DNA from: Desmodus rotundus
Taxonomy: Eukaryota; Chordata; Mammalia; Chiroptera; Phyllostomidae
NCBI RefSeq assembly: GCF_022682495.2
Contig: NC_071392.1
Coordinates: forward strand, 59,731,459 to 59,795,458
DNA length: 64,000 nt
Direction: 5' to 3'
Shown here: one piece after another, positions 10,879 to 23,613 of the stretch
How positions within the stretch are numbered: the stretch's first letter is position 1
How the letters are laid out: each line of letters starts with the position of its first letter
Program-made: the position numbers and the translations under genes
The notes under the pieces: model-generated
The model's database searches: none
Told to the model about the DNA's origin: nothing
The model's input: the letters and a program-made list of their open reading frames with translations, nothing else

Positions 10879-13845
10879 CAGAAAAAAATTTATAATATTT
10901 AACACTCATTCATAATTAAACTGTGAGTAAGCTAATAATGAAAGGGAACTTTATTAATCTGATAAAAATTGTACAATAAATCTTACAGCAGCCATTATGC
11001 TTAACTGTAAAATATTAAGTTTTCCCTCTGAGTTTAGAACTGAGAAGAGAATGGTTCACTACCTATATTTAACATTGTCCCAGAGTTCCTGTCTAATAGA
11101 CTAAGGCAAGATAAATAAATAAAACTTATAGATTGGAAAGGTATAAAAAATCATTCATAATTACATTCACTATTGTGTATTCAAAAGTTTTAAAAATAGT
11201 ATTAGAATTAAGAGAAAAGTCACTACAGTTGATTTCATTATTTGTGAATTCTTCTATTTGTTGACATTCATTTGTGACACCAAATTCAATATTTATAGCA
11301 CTTTTATGGTCATTTATAAAAATGAACAAAGGGTGAAAAATTTGAGTTGCCCAACATGCTTCCCAGCTGAGGTCAAACAAGGCAATGTTATGTCTTTTGT
11401 TTCAGCTCTCACACTATGGGTGTCCTAATCACTACAACATTTTGTGGTCTTTGTTGCTGATTTCTCTGTTTAAAATAGCCCTAAAAACTTGAGCTAAAGT
11501 GCTATTGTGTGCTCCTACACTCAAGAAGGCTATGATGTGCCTTACAGAGAAACTACATAAATAGATAAGGCTCATTCAGGCATGAATTATAGTGCTGTTG
11601 ACTGGGAATTCAATGTTAATGAATCAACAGTACATAGTGAATAATATGTCTCTAAGCAGAAATACACAAAAAACAAGTCTATGTATTGATCTACTGACAC
11701 AAATGTGACAGAGAGGCTCACAGAAATAAATATAACTGTATTTCCCCTAGGAGCCATGGTTCAATATTCACCAATTCAGTGCTTACAATGACTTTTGAGA
11801 ATTAATTTTATATGTAAGACCTATATACAAATCTTTAGTGTTTTTATATATTCTAGGTAATAAGCAATTAGAAAATAAAACTGTTTAGATAACATATGCA
11901 ATCATTTAAAAATAAGGACACCTACAAATAATTTTAACCACAAATAAATAAGACTTTACAGGAAAAAGGTCAAGATATTTTTAGAAGAAATTAAAAGAAT
12001 TAAACCATTTCTCATACAGACACACATCTATAGTATGCATGGAAATAAAATTCCATAACTTTCCCTGTGTCTTCTTTATTGCCCATAACCCTCAAAATCA
12101 GACTTGTCTTAAATAAAAGGGGGCAATCTTTTTGATTTAAACTTAAAGAACTTCCTTGGATTTTTTTGGCAAGTATAATATCTCATTTTTGCTTTTGGAA
12201 AATCATTATGACCAAATATTTGCCTCCTGCATTATTTTTATTTTTAAGTTTTCCATATTAAATGCAAATTCTCTTGAGGTGGTGGAATCTAAAACTACAT
12301 TTAGGTTAATACCTTTAGTAACAGGAAAATGAAATCAGAATGGGAAGGGGTACAGAATGGGAAGATTATAGGAGGTAGAGACCTTTAGAGAAATTGTGCA
12401 TAATAGTGTTTTCAAACTCTGCTTCTACTCACAAAATATTTTCTTTTACTAAAATTAAATCTCACCTATTACAGTTAAAACCTCTTTCTTTGTTCTGAAC
12501 CACCAGGAGAAATGGAGAAATGTGGTGCTTATTCACTTAGGTAAGTTTCTCAGAGGCAATCTACTATAAAGACCTTGCTTTCTTTTACATCGTTTAAATC
12601 TGTCTCTATTTTCCTCTGTGGCTCCATTTCTGACTCGTTAATCAGCTTCATTGTTTAATGAATCTCTTTACTCACTGTTCTTCTGAATTACTACAAGTAT
12701 TATCAATATAAAGCAGTTGTTTAGTCATTTGGGGTCTTGCATCACTCTTAATTTCACTATTTGTGACACACATTATGTTTCAGGTCATAGATTCTACAGT
12801 CCCAAAATAAGAAATATGATCTTTTAATGCCATTCCTAGAGGAATATAATTGTTATAATATGATGATGTTAAGTTCCATATATCAAAAAAGTGCCTTCTA
12901 GTCATAGTCTAGAAACCTTGCAGAGATTTTAATGTGAGAATGTTACAGAAGAAATGGAGTACATATCAAGTCTAACCATATCATACCCCAGATCAGAAAA
13001 CTGGGATTCCTCTCCTAGAAGTACAAAGTTATAATTAAGGACCTAAAATCTTGCCTCATGGACACAATTATTTAAGCATTATTTTGTGGTATATAATAAT
13101 TATTCATTTCCCCTCATCTTTGCCAACTAAATGTTTCATTGTTCATCTGAGCTGAAAGAACAGATGAAGGTTAAATAGACAATACTCAGGAACACAGTTA
13201 CTGATAAATAACTACAATAAGGACATTATAATGATGTAATTAAAATCAGCACACTGAAAGAGATTATGAGTGTTTTAGCTTGCTACCTCATTTAAATGAT
13301 ACTATTGATTAACCAATTTAGCTGGAGTCAGCACCTAAATGTCCACATGTCCCACTTAATCTTTGAAACCTGTGCAGTCAGCAGCAATGGCTATCTATCC
13401 TATGTCCTGCTGCTGGGGGCACAGGCACACTCCATAATAGCTCAGGACACACTTGCATGTCTGAACTACTCATAATCATCTCATAAACATTTTCTGGGAT
13501 GCTGAAAGTGTTCCTTTCAAACATCGTGCTTAGAACTTTTGGTGGCATTTATTCTTATTAGAAACACACTGAAACCTCTGTCAAAGTATAGAAATCTACG
13601 GAATACAGGTCTGTCTGAAATCTCTCTAAAAATGTTTATTTTCTGATGCATTGAAAGGATCTGGTTTCAAGGAAGAGGATTCATCTCATATGGTGGTCCA
13701 ACCTTGCTAACCCCAAAGATAACTGTAATAAGACTCCGGGGTATCAATATTTCAATCTCCGTAATAGAAATTAAAAGTCCTGTTCTTATTACAGAAGAGA
13801 CTCTTGGGACAAAGGAAATTAGGGGAATAAGCATTAATACAAATG
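10879..13845. other. AT-rich intergenic sequence, no gene recognised
   Basis: No coding region or clear mobile element is visible. The sequence is AT-rich and apparently single-copy within the window. It separates HAL1 copy 1 from the nested retroviral complex. Confidence 0.55.
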
Positions 13846-14357
13846 TGTTAATGGGGCCTCCTCTCTCTGGGGACTGGGGAGGGACCCACAAAAATGGGTT
13901 TGGAAGTGCCAGAGGCAGCAGAATTGAAGCCACAGCCAGCAAATGATAGGTTTCTGTACCCCCAAGTAAAGGTAAACAAACTAGCATGGCCTGTGACACA
14001 GCTGGAGAAGGCTTGTACAGAGTATGCACAGGCTGAATAGGTCACAACACATGTGTGCTGTGGTGGTTATTATGGTGTCTGGAGGAGAGGCAGCGATGAT
14101 GCTGCACAGGTGGAGAGCATGATGGATACTAGCCTAGGTTGGCTGGGTATTTGGATGCTTATACTGCACATGGAATTTTGGGCCCAGACTTTCAAATGGA
14201 GGGCTGAGTTTTTTCTGTGTTCTGTGGAAGAGATTGGCCTAGAGCTGGGGAACCCCAATGGCAACTTTTTCATGAATACCTTTTTCCTTCCCCATCAACC
14301 TTTGTGTTATGCCTGTGTTCAGCAGCAAGTGGCCAAATCTCACTTTGTTTAGTAACA
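13846..14357 (+). repeat. 5' LTR of ERV-A
   Basis: It starts TGTTAATGGGG and ends AGTAACA. The segment 13880-14210 aligns by eye with 25835-26135, and the 3' part (14210-14357) aligns with 33385-33550. The leader that follows, with a ttggcgagaccc stretch at the expected primer-binding position, also has a counterpart after the ERV-B LTR. The start is the least certain boundary. Confidence 0.65.
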
Positions 14358-16190
14358 GTTTTGGCGAGACCCAGATGGGACAAAGTAGACCTTTGTCAGG
14401 TCCTAGCAGCTTGTGGTAGGCTGACCTCAAAAGCACGGCTGTGAAGATTTCCCAATCTCAGAGAATTTCTCTGTACTCCAACTCAAGGCACTAGTTACTA
14501 GGAATGCCAGAATGGTGCAAGTAAACAGGGCAGGAAAAGAAAAGAATGAGTAAGCTGAACTGGCATGCACACTGGGGGTTGGGCACTTATATATATGTAC
14601 TATGCCAGTCAGGGTGTGTCACTTGGGCACTGTACCATATAGGGTGTGTCACATGGATGCTATGCCATTTTGGCTCCAGGCAACTTGGTTGGACTATGTG
14701 CCATATAAGCACTGTACTAGGCAGGCTTTCTGCATAACTGAGATTTAATGGGGTAAGTTCTGGTTCTGGGGGCCATGAACTTAGCTCTAAAGGGTACCAT
14801 TTGAGATAGCAACTGTGATCCAATGGGAACCACTGGAGCTCTGGAGGCCATGAACTGGCATCCAATGGATGAGGACTGTATGAGCTTTGGGGGGCATTGG
14901 TGAAAGGAAATGAGTCTGGGGAGGAGATAGACTGTAAAACAGGGTGAGAATCACCAAAGCTTTTGGAGGAACTGTCGAACAGCCACTATTTGTTCCTCCA
15001 GCCTCACAAACTGGAACCTAGGAGGCCACATGGATAGGATTAAGGATCACCAGAATTTTAAGGGGCCACAATTTGGAGGCCACAATTTGCAGCACCAGCT
15101 GAGAAGATGAGACCCTTTAATCTGATTGTGGGATGGAGTTGTGGATTCAGGTTTTGCTTATATGTTCCCAATTAGCCTGCATCCCATTAAGTCCTGGCTT
15201 TTGGCCTGTATGTCCAGGCCATTAGGAGCTATTCTGTTTCAGCCATTGGATTCAGCCCACTGGACAGAATTTTAGTGGACTGGACAATGTATAGCCATTA
15301 TCCAATGTGTAGGAGGAATTGGTTTTCTATTGTAACACTACTTGGTTTGTGTACATTTTGAACTATGGGGAAAAATGCCACATAAATGATTCCATAAATT
15401 GCTATACCATCATGAACTGTATTGCCAATGGTTGGGGAAGTGGGATGAGATCCCTGTGTCTAGGCATGCAGGTTATTGCATAATAGGATTATTGTAAGAC
15501 CTATGTTTCAAGAAGACAAAGAATGAGTTTACAAACCTAAGGACTTTTAGCTGCCTGATACAGAGTTAGAATACGTCCTTCCCATTGTTAAATAAGACAA
15601 GGCTTGAGAGTGAGTTAGGCTAAACTGGTTATCTCTGAATAAGAAAGTTTGTGAAAGTTGCAGAAGGTTTGTAAATGTTGGTGAAGGCTCCAAAAAGCTG
15701 TGAAAGTTTTAAACTTGAAAGAAACCTCAGTTCTTGGCTACAGTTATTCTATACTTGCTTTCTGATCTTGTGGGGACTTTATTTGATCTTTGCTGCTTTG
15801 TGTAAAGTGAGGATCCTCTGTTTCTGCCATTTGATTCTGGTTGGCATACTGGATGGAGTGAGAGAATCTCTGCCATTTGACTTAGGAAAGAAGATTTGGG
15901 ATACTGGTTGGCTTAGGGGTTTTTTTGTTTCTGTTTTGTAAGGAAATTGAGCTTTCTGAGAGTTAAAACTTCACATTAAGTTGGAAAGAAATTGTATGGT
16001 TTTAGTAATAAAAGGCATAAAACATGGAGATGCAATTCTGGTAGATATTTGAAGGACAAGAATTTTCCTTTATGCTTTACATTTTTTTTCCCTATCTGAT
16101 CTCTCCAGAATGTGGCGTTCTTAAGGAGTGAGTAATGGCATAAATTTTCTTTGAGTAAAACCAATAAGGCAAGTTTCCAATTGGTAATTT
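14358..16190 (+). pseudogene. ERV-A internal remnant: leader, gag start, 3' region
   Basis: 14358-14480 parallels the leader after the ERV-B LTR (16832-16960). 15255-15480 parallels the beginning of the ERV-B gag region (17220-17460). From about 15500 the sequence instead parallels the ERV-B 3' region (19680-20070), so gag and pol have been deleted between these points. No frame of useful length remains. The function is that of a decayed retroviral core gene, with no product expected. Confidence 0.6.
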
Positions 16191-16831
16191 TAATACAGAG
16201 CTATCAGGAGTAGGAAGGGGCCATAGGAGGAGATTGCCTGAGGCAATGGTGAACAGTCTAGGTTGAGATTGGCTGAGATGATGAATGCCACCAAAGCACA
16301 TGGAATTATGGGCCAGAAGATTTAAAATAAAAGGAGGCAGAGACTGGCTCTATGGCTCTCTCTTCTGGAAGGATGCCTGGATAATCATGCTGAAGCTGCC
16401 TGCATTTCCCAAAGGATGGTATTTTGGACGGGAGAAGAAATTGTGGGCACATCCTAGAATCAGGCAACCTAGCAGAGAGTGGCATGGTTATCTTTCTTTA
16501 GGTGTTTTGGAGTGGATGTGATACTAGGCAGAAGCCTGACATTCTTCCAAAATTGTGTACCTTCTGTATCTTATGTAATTTTACTTTGTAAACTAATCCT
16601 ATAGAAATAAAATAATTAAAAATCAACAGGGGGAGTGCTAGGAGAACTTAGGAGTTAAAGAGTTTAGCTTTAATTCATAGACTTAAGTAACTGTACCTGT
16701 GGAAAGCTGTTATTCCAAAATTGTGTAGCTTTTGAACAAAGACTTCTTTTCTTTATCACCGAACCTTTGCCTTCAGGATTTTGCCAGCAGGGTGGCAGTG
16801 GCAGTAGAATCCCACTTGTTGTCTGGTAACA
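16191..16831 (+). repeat. 5' LTR of ERV-B
   Basis: It aligns with 23614-24268 over its length. Shared landmarks are gcctgaggcaatgg, a TTAAAATAAAAGG TATA-like box near 16321, a purine run before tgctaggagaac near 16630, and the end TCTGGTAACA. The 5' TG appears mutated to TA. A 17-bp motif, ttccaaaattgtgtagc or close variants, occurs twice inside each LTR (near 16540 and 16712). Confidence 0.72.
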
Positions 16832-17219
16832 GCAATGGTGACTATTGCGGGAACCTAGCTCCCTGTGGCTGGTTGACACCTAGAGTAGGACTGTGGTGTT
16901 TCCCAGTCTCCAGAAATTTTTCTTCATGTCTGCTTAAGATGTGGGCTGCCTAAACATGCCTAGGGGATGAAAATGAGATGGGTCTGTGAAGGAGTTGGGA
17001 AATGAGGTATGGGTGAGGACTGCTTTGAAAAACCAGTGTGTGGGGACTACCATTTTTGAATTGGATGGCAGAGTTGCTTGTGAATACTCCAAAATAATGG
17101 ATTCATGGATAACAGTTCTGTTTAGATGTTCTCAAGTTTCTTGGATTTTTCTAGCATAACTTTTTGTATGTATGTCTGGGTCAATAAGGGTAGTTCTGTG
17201 CTGGCTTCTAGAGGGAGCC

Positions 17220-18632
17220 CACTGGGTAGGATTTTGGCAAACTGAAGCATGTACTGTCATTATCCAATGTTCAAAGATGTGTTGATTTATTATTGTGATA
17301 CTGTGTGACCTACATATATTTTGGGTTATGAGGAACAGTGGCCTGTGCATGGTTCCCTAAGTTACTGTACCATCATACAATTGGAACAGTATTGCCAATG
17401 GTTAGACAGATGGGATGAAACCTGTTATGTTGATGCATTCATGTCATTGCATGATAAGGTTTCATCAGGGACAGAGAAACATCTGATGGTGCAGAGAAGG
17501 GATGAGGCCTCAAAACCTCTCCTTGATAGTAAGGCACAGGGAGAAAGGGAGAATGAGGAGATAAACCTCATCAATGATCTGAGCCCAGGGGACTCAGGTT
17601 GGTTGCAGGAGGACCTCCCCTTCCACCACACACTCCACTAGCTACTCCTGAATTAGGGCCCATAGAGCCAACAGCTCAACCCCTGTATGATGAAGGATAG
17701 GTCTCCCCCTCAAAAACCTATCAGGGCACCCAATTTGGCCAGGGAGCCTTTCTATCTGAACAAAGGCAGTTCCCTTTGAGGTACTATCCTATAGGTGGAA
17801 TAACTCAGGAAGGCCATCCCACTGACTATTATTGGGCCCATACTCCATTTTCCACTTCAGACTTACTGAATTGGAAGAATTTCAACCCTTCATACAAGGA
17901 TGATCATCAGAGAATGGTAGATCTTATCACCTTCGTTTTTGTCACTCATTGTCCATACCGGGCACATGTATAGGCTCTCCACAATATCTTGTTTACAGCA
18001 AATTAGGGATGGCTGGGTATAAATAAGCCTATGAAGGGGTCAAGCATTTACATCAAGAGAATCTCAAAGGGGCGCCAACCCAGCTTGGGCAATTACCTTG
18101 ACAGAGCCTGATTTGAACCCAAATGGTGGGGCCTAACCTTCCTGGAACATTACAGAAAGGGCATATTTGAGGGGCTTAAGAAAGGGGTGCCTAAACAAAT
18201 GAGTCTGAATATGATACAGGCCCTCCATCCAAAGCCAGATGAGGACTCTTGAATTTTTAGAGAGGGTCTATCAGGCCTATGGGAAGCACATGGATGCTGA
18301 TCCATAGGCAACAGACAGTATGCGGATGGTGAACTTGACTTTTATTGGGCAAAGTATCCCATAATCAGAAAGAAACTCTAGCATTTAGACAGGGCATTGG
18401 GATTGAATCCCTCTCAGCTGGTGGACATAGCTTTTAAAGTTACAATGCTTTGAAAACAAGGAAGTTAAAACAGGCCATGGTGTTCTTAGAAACAAAATGG
18501 GGCAACCATAGAAAGAGGTGGGGCCATAAAAGAAAGAGGAGAATCCTCCTTGCTGCCAGGCAATGTGCCTATTTTAAGGAGGAAGGCTACAGAAGGGAAT
18601 GCCTGAACCTCAAAAGGGAAATAAAGAGGATG
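17220..18632 (+). pseudogene. Gammaretrovirus-like gag remnant (ERV-B)
   Basis: Gag is the structural polyprotein (matrix, capsid, nucleocapsid). Frames show a probable matrix piece near 17321-17480. A capsid start at 17776-17973 contains STSDLLNWKNFNPSYKDD, which resembles the gammaretroviral capsid N-terminus. A nucleocapsid-like piece lies near 18560-18610. Its single zinc knuckle reads CAYFKEEGYRREC, so the second metal-binding Cys and the His are replaced. There are stops at about 17638, 17974 and in the capsid C-terminal part (about 18251, 18306). The frame is then broken at 18638 by a reversed LTR. No functional product is expected. Confidence 0.7.
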
Positions 18633-18638
18633 GAAGCC

Positions 18639-19478
18639 TGTGGGGGAGCTTTGCCTGCAGAGCACCCCTGTCCACCGAGGATGAAAATAAGTCTATCAAG
18701 ACATGATCTGCTTGGGAAGGAAAGGTGGCCAATCTCTCAAAGGAGAAGGGCCAGGAGCCTGTTTCTCAATGGACTTTTATTGGGTTTAATTTGCATAGGA
18801 ATACAGGGAGTATATGGAAAGCTCATCAATCATTATCAGGCAGAAATGATCAAATAATAGATAACATTCAAAGAACTATGAGGCTTATTCTGAGTCAGGG
18901 TCAGATAGCTAAAGGGCCATAAAACTTTGGGGAAACAAGCTCATTTCAGGCTTAGACCCTTATCATTTAAATTGAGGGTATTACCAAAGCAGGTTTCACA
19001 AGATTTTATGCATTCTTTCTTAGACCTGATCACTCTGGGGAACCCTCCCTTTCCAGAACAGGGCCGCACCCACCTCTGGCATTGTTTCAGGCTTAAGTCA
19101 GGCAGGGGAAGTAAGGCAGCCAAGAGACTAGGAGACTTCTTGCAGACAGAATGAGGACTCAGGCTATGTCAAAGCTGAGGGGCAAGGGTCTATCACCCCC
19201 TTTTTATATAGCCCCCCAAGTCCTTCCCTGAGGGCCCCTTCATGACCATGCTTGTCTTAAGTCGTCCCTCCCTTGAGGAATCTTACCCATCATTGGCTAA
19301 CCAGTCATGCACTGGGGGCCAAGCAGGGTGAAGTAAAGGGGGCAGAGGCAGCACCCCTGCCAGGGAAATAAGCTTTGATAAGCTTTGTCTCCTTAGTGGC
19401 TTAGGGTCCCAAGGTCTCTCACTCAGCCTTAGCCATGGGGGTTACAGCTTCTGAAACCAGGCAGGGTGGTTCCCAACA
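18639..19478 (-). mobile_element. Solo LTR of a class II (betaretrovirus-like) ERV, copy 1, inside ERV-B gag
   Basis: Read on the minus strand it starts TGTTGGGAACCACCC and ends near GGCAAAGCTCCCCCACA. It is flanked by a perfect 6-bp duplication, GAAGCC (18633-18638 and 19479-19484). It aligns along its length, in opposite orientation, with 35336-36150. Six-base duplications and the TGTTGGGAA start fit class II ERVs. No internal retroviral genes adjoin it, so it is a solo LTR formed by recombination. Confidence 0.88.
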
Positions 19479-19484
19479 GAAGCC

Positions 19485-21131
19485 CTTACTGAAACATGTT
19501 CTTGCCTAAAGATCATGGTATTCAAGCTTTGTATCCACCACACATGTATAAAATAGGCACTGCCTTAGGAGGACTTGAATCCTACTGCTGTGGTTGATGT
19601 TGAAAAGCAAAGCTGGACTGGCACTCTGGAAGGAGATTTGAAATCTCTCTTTTGGAAAAGGAAAGTGACCCTCAATGCAATGTGACTATGTTCCTTTTAC
19701 TTTATTTATGTGGTTGCAAAACAAGGGACTCTCAGCTGCCAGAAACTGAGTTAGAGTATGGTCCTTCCCATTGTGAGAAAAAAAAAACAAGGGTTGAACG
19801 TGAGTTATAGTTATTTCTGAATGAGTAAAGTAATGTAGAAGTTTTGTGAAAGTTGCAAAAGGTGTGTATAAAGTTGTAAAGGCTCTAATAGGAGTTTGTG
19901 AACATTTTATCTGGCATGGAAATGCAATCTTGGTGGATATTGGAAGGACAAAAATTTTCCTTCATGCTTTGTATTTTTCTCCCTACCTGATCCCTCCAGA
20001 TTTTGGCATGCTGAAAATAGCATAAGTTTCTTTGCATAAAACTAATTCAACCAGGTTCCAAAGGTGGTTTTGTTAACCAGGAATTTAATTGGAATACTAT
20101 GCCTGAGTGAGGCATGCCTGAATTATGGTTATTAACAGAAAGCCTTGTGGAACTGAGATTGGCTTTTATAGCTAATGAAAATCCCACTGGAAAAATAGTC
20201 TGGTGCCTTGTATGGTTGTGTGGTTCATGTCAGTCTTTCCAGAGAAGGAATGAAGGTTGCTTTCTTGAAAGATGGGAGGAGGAAACTTAACACACAATGG
20301 GAACATCAAGGACTTGACAAATCCAGGTACTACAGGCAAAGCTGGTTGGCAGCTGTGTGGCTTAGCTTCTGTGTCCTGAAGGGCTGACTAAAGTTCAATC
20401 TAAAGGTTCATTGTGGGAGTTCCAGCAAAGTAGACTTAAAGATCCTGTATGATCAATTGTTGTTTTTGTTGTATTTATGCAAGTGAATGGTCAAAACTAA
20501 AACTGCATATAATGCAGTTCCTTTAATGACAATGAGGGTGATCTTAAGTACATAAATTGTGTTTCAAGGATAATTGCAATGCTCAGTGGTGGACATTAGA
20601 CTCTAGTACAACTTACTGTCTTCAAAGTTTTGTTTTCACTTAGAAGTTGAACAGGGTTTGTGACCTCATCAGAGATGCCCAGTTTATAGGCAGGGAAAAC
20701 TTATCAGATTGTCACTATTTAATATCATTCCAGCAAAAGGCTTGCAACTGAATATCTTTTCAAAAGGCAGCCTTGCACGCTCAGAAACTGGTTTGCGGGT
20801 ATTTTGTGAATTAGCCTGTGTGTTCTTCTTTCTGTTTTTATGGGGCCTATGATATTATTACCTTGGTAACTCTTTACACAGGATAGGCTTTATTTGAGAA
20901 GTCCATCTTGTGTCAGCTACTCCTGCAACTCAACAGTCTTCTTGACTTAGTGGTTGAGTTATGAAGTTTGGGGTGGTCTGTCAGCTTCACTTAAAACTGT
21001 TTTCTTTTCTGCCCTAAATGTTTGACAGAAAGGCCTCAGAAATGGTAAAAGGGGGGGGGGGATCCTAGAATATTTCCCACTCTGAGTTAATTATAGAGGG
21101 CAAAAGGGCTTTAGGAAGGTGTGACACACTT
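19485..21131 (+). pseudogene. ERV-B 3' region (unassigned, possibly env-derived), first part
   Basis: About 19680-20070 parallels ERV-A 15520-16190, and about 20070-21131 parallels ERV-A 24269-25370. The region lies between gag remnant and 3' LTR, where pol and env would normally be, but no pol motif and no clear env motif was recognised. Frames are short and full of stops. It may be decayed env plus 3' untranslated sequence; this is position-based inference only. Confidence 0.5.
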
Positions 21132-21145
21132 TGCAAACATTCTTT

Positions 21146-23207
21146 TTTAAAAAATATATTTATTGATTATGCTATTACAGTTGTCCCATTTCCCCCCCTT
21201 CACTCCACTCCATCCTGCCCACTCCCTCCCTCCCACATTCCCGCCCCACCTATATTTCATGTCCATGGGTCATACTTATAAGTTCTTTGGCTTCTACATT
21301 TCCTATACTATTCTTACCCTCCCCCTGTCTATTTTCTACCTATCATTTATGCTACTTATTCTCTGCACCTTTCCCCCCTCTCTCCCTCTCCCACTCCCCT
21401 GTTGATAACCCTCCATGTGATCTCCATTTTTGTGGTTCTGTTCATGTTCTAGTTGTTTGCTTAGTTTTCTTTTGTTTTTGTTTTAGGTTCGGTTGTTAAT
21501 AACTGTGAGTTTGTTGTCATTTTACTGTTCATGTTTTGATCTTCTTTTTCTTAGATAAATCCCTTTAACATTTCATATAATAAGGGCTTGGTGATGATGA
21601 ACTCCTTGAACTTGACCTTATCTGAGAAGCACTTTATCTGCCCTTCCATTCTAAATGATAGCTTTGCTGGATAGAGCAATCTTGGATGTAGGCCCTTGCC
21701 TTTCATGACTTTGAATACTTCTTTCCAGCCCCTTCTTGTCTGTAAGGTCTCTTTTGAGAAATCAGCTGACAGTCTTATGAGAACTCCTTTGTAGGTAACT
21801 GTCTCCTTTTCTCTTGCTGTTTCTAAGATTCTCTCATTCTGTTTCATCTTGGCTAATGTAATTATGATGCGCCTTGGTGTGTTCCTCCTTGGGTCCAGCT
21901 TCTTTGGGACTCTCTGAGCTTCCTGGACTTCCTGGAAGTCTATTTCATTTGCCAGACTGGGGAAGTTCTCCTTCATTATTTGTTCAAATGAGTTTTCAAT
22001 GTTTTGTTCTTCCTCTTCTCCTTCTGGCACCCCTATAATTCGGATGTTGGAATGTTTCAAGATGTCCCAGAGGTTCCTAAGCCTCTCCTCATTTTTCTGA
22101 ATTCTTGTTTCTTCATTTTTTTCTGGTTGGATGTTTCTTTCTTCCTTCTGGTCCACACTGTTGATATGAGTCCCAGTTTCCTTCCCATCACTATTGGCTC
22201 CCTGTACATTTTCCTTTGTTTCTCTTAGCATAGCCTTCATTTTTTCATCTAATTTGCGGCCAAGTTCAACCAATTCTGAAAGCATCCTAATTGCCAGTGT
22301 TTTGAACTGTGCATCTGATAGGTTGGCTATCTCTTTGCTGCTTAGCTGTATTATTTCTGGAGCTTTGATCTGTTCTTTCATTTGGGCCATTTTTTTTTTT
22401 TTTTGTCTCAGTGTGCCTGTTATGTAAAGGGGTGGAGCCTTAGGTGTTCACCGGGACGGGGTAAAGCTGGTGGCTGTGTTGTGTTGCTGTATGTGAGGGA
22501 GGGGTCTAGAGGGAGCAACAGCACCTGCTCCACTCTCTGCCGACCCCAGACACTCCGTCCACCACCCACAATCAAACTGGGCCCCTCTAGTGCTGATTCT
22601 TGCGTGGGTGGGCTTGTGGACACTCTAGGCCCCTGTGGGTCTCTCCAACGAACTCTCCTGTGAGGCTGGGAGTTTCTCCTGCTGCCGCCCCAACCCTCAT
22701 GGGTGTTTTCAATCAGAGGTTTGAGGCTTCACTTCCCTGCATTGGAGCCCTGGGCTGAGTGGTCTGTTTTGCTCCTCCATTGTTCCTCCCGGTTCATCTA
22801 TGTGTGAATGTAGGGCCACGGGGTGTTCTAGCGGTCCCATTGCCTGCTCCGTTCATTCCACAATCCACCACCTCTCTGGGTTCGGCCCTCTCTGTGTATC
22901 TATGCGTGAATGTGGGGCCGTGGGGTCTGCCAGCTGTCACACTGCCTGCCCCGTTCATTCCACAATCCGCCACATCTCTGGGTCTGGCCGCATCGCAGCG
23001 GGTCTTCTCCACCCTGGCTGCCCGTCTCTGCCCCTCCCACCAGTCTGGATGAGTGTTTCTTCTTTATCTCCTTGGTTGTTGGACTTCTGTGCAATTCGAT
23101 TCTCTGTCAGTTCTGGTTGTTCTTTGTTTTTAAATTGTTGTTGTCCTCCCCTTGGTCGTGTGAGGAGGTGCAGTGTGTCTACCTATGCCTCTTTCCTGGC
23201 CAGAAGC
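21146..23207 (-). mobile_element. HAL1 copy 2, ORF1-only LINE with full-length ORF1, inside ERV-B
   Basis: It is bounded by a perfect 14-bp duplication (tgcaaacattcttt at 21132-21145 and 23208-23221). On the minus strand the order is a 5'UTR of about 820 bp (23207-22391), ORF1 (22390-21551), a G-rich 3'UTR and an A-rich tail. There is no ORF2. The interrupted ERV-B 3' region resumes at 23222. The YY1-type site at the 5' end is degraded (position about 23190) compared with the other copies. Confidence 0.9.
21551..22390 (-). CDS. HAL1 ORF1 protein, 279 aa, full-length form
   Basis: An L1 ORF1-like RNA-binding protein, uninterrupted from MAQMKEQIKAPEIIQLSSKE to the stop. It has a charged coiled-coil N-terminal half, then the RRM region (IIGVPEGEEEEQNIENSFEQ). 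The C-terminal domain is complete, with AREKETVTYKG, RRGWKEVFKVMK and YPAKLSFRMEGQIK. It is the reference for seeing the 47-residue deletion in the copies at 9759, 39391 and 44620. Regulation would be from the element's own 5'UTR. The open frame does not prove expression. Confidence 0.88.
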   Translation of the reverse strand: MAQMKEQIKAPEIIQLSSKEIANLSDAQFKTLAIRMLSELVELGRKLDEKMKAMLRETKENVQGANSDGKETGTHINSVDQKEERNIQPEKNEETRIQKNEERLRNLWDILKHSNIRIIGVPEGEEEEQNIENSFEQIMKENFPSLANEIDFQEVQEAQRVPKKLDPRRNTPRRIIITLAKMKQNERILETAREKETVTYKGVLIRLSADFSKETLQTRRGWKEVFKVMKGKGLHPRLLYPAKLSFRMEGQIKCFSDKVKFKEFIITKPLLYEMLKGFI

Positions 23208-23221
23208 TGCAAACATTCTTT

Positions 23222-23613
23222 CAAAAAAGCCACTGGTTTTTAATCAAATGCATTGTAGAATTGGCCCATACCTTAGTCATTTAGTTGTTATGGTACTGAT
23301 TGTGTCTTCTAACTCTGTTGCAAATTTTTTTACCTCCAGAATACAATAAGGATGCCAACATGTCCAACAATTCTATCTTTTACACCTTGTGAATGCCACT
23401 TTACAGAAACAGCCAACTGATCTGGAATTTGCAAGATTATTCTCTCTTGTGTGAAGGCCTCCCTCTGTTCCAGGCTCCCTTTCTGTCAGATCTCTGGATC
23501 AGGGTTTGGTAGCACTATATCCATTGCCAGTAGGAAGTAGCTACAGAAGAATGAGACCTTCACTCAGTTGCCTTTATAAGATTATAAAGGACCACAAGGG
23601 TTAAAAGGGGAAT
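23222..23613 (+). pseudogene. ERV-B 3' region, second part, ending in a polypurine tract
   Basis: This continues the 3' region interrupted by HAL1 copy 2 and parallels ERV-A 25375-25766. The purine run aaaaggggaat at 23603-23613 immediately precedes the LTR start TGATACAG, as expected of the plus-strand primer of a retrovirus. Confidence 0.55.

Noticed and set aside
13667..14029. 120-codon minus-strand frame
   Set aside because: It crosses the start of the ERV-A 5' LTR and has no conserved content.
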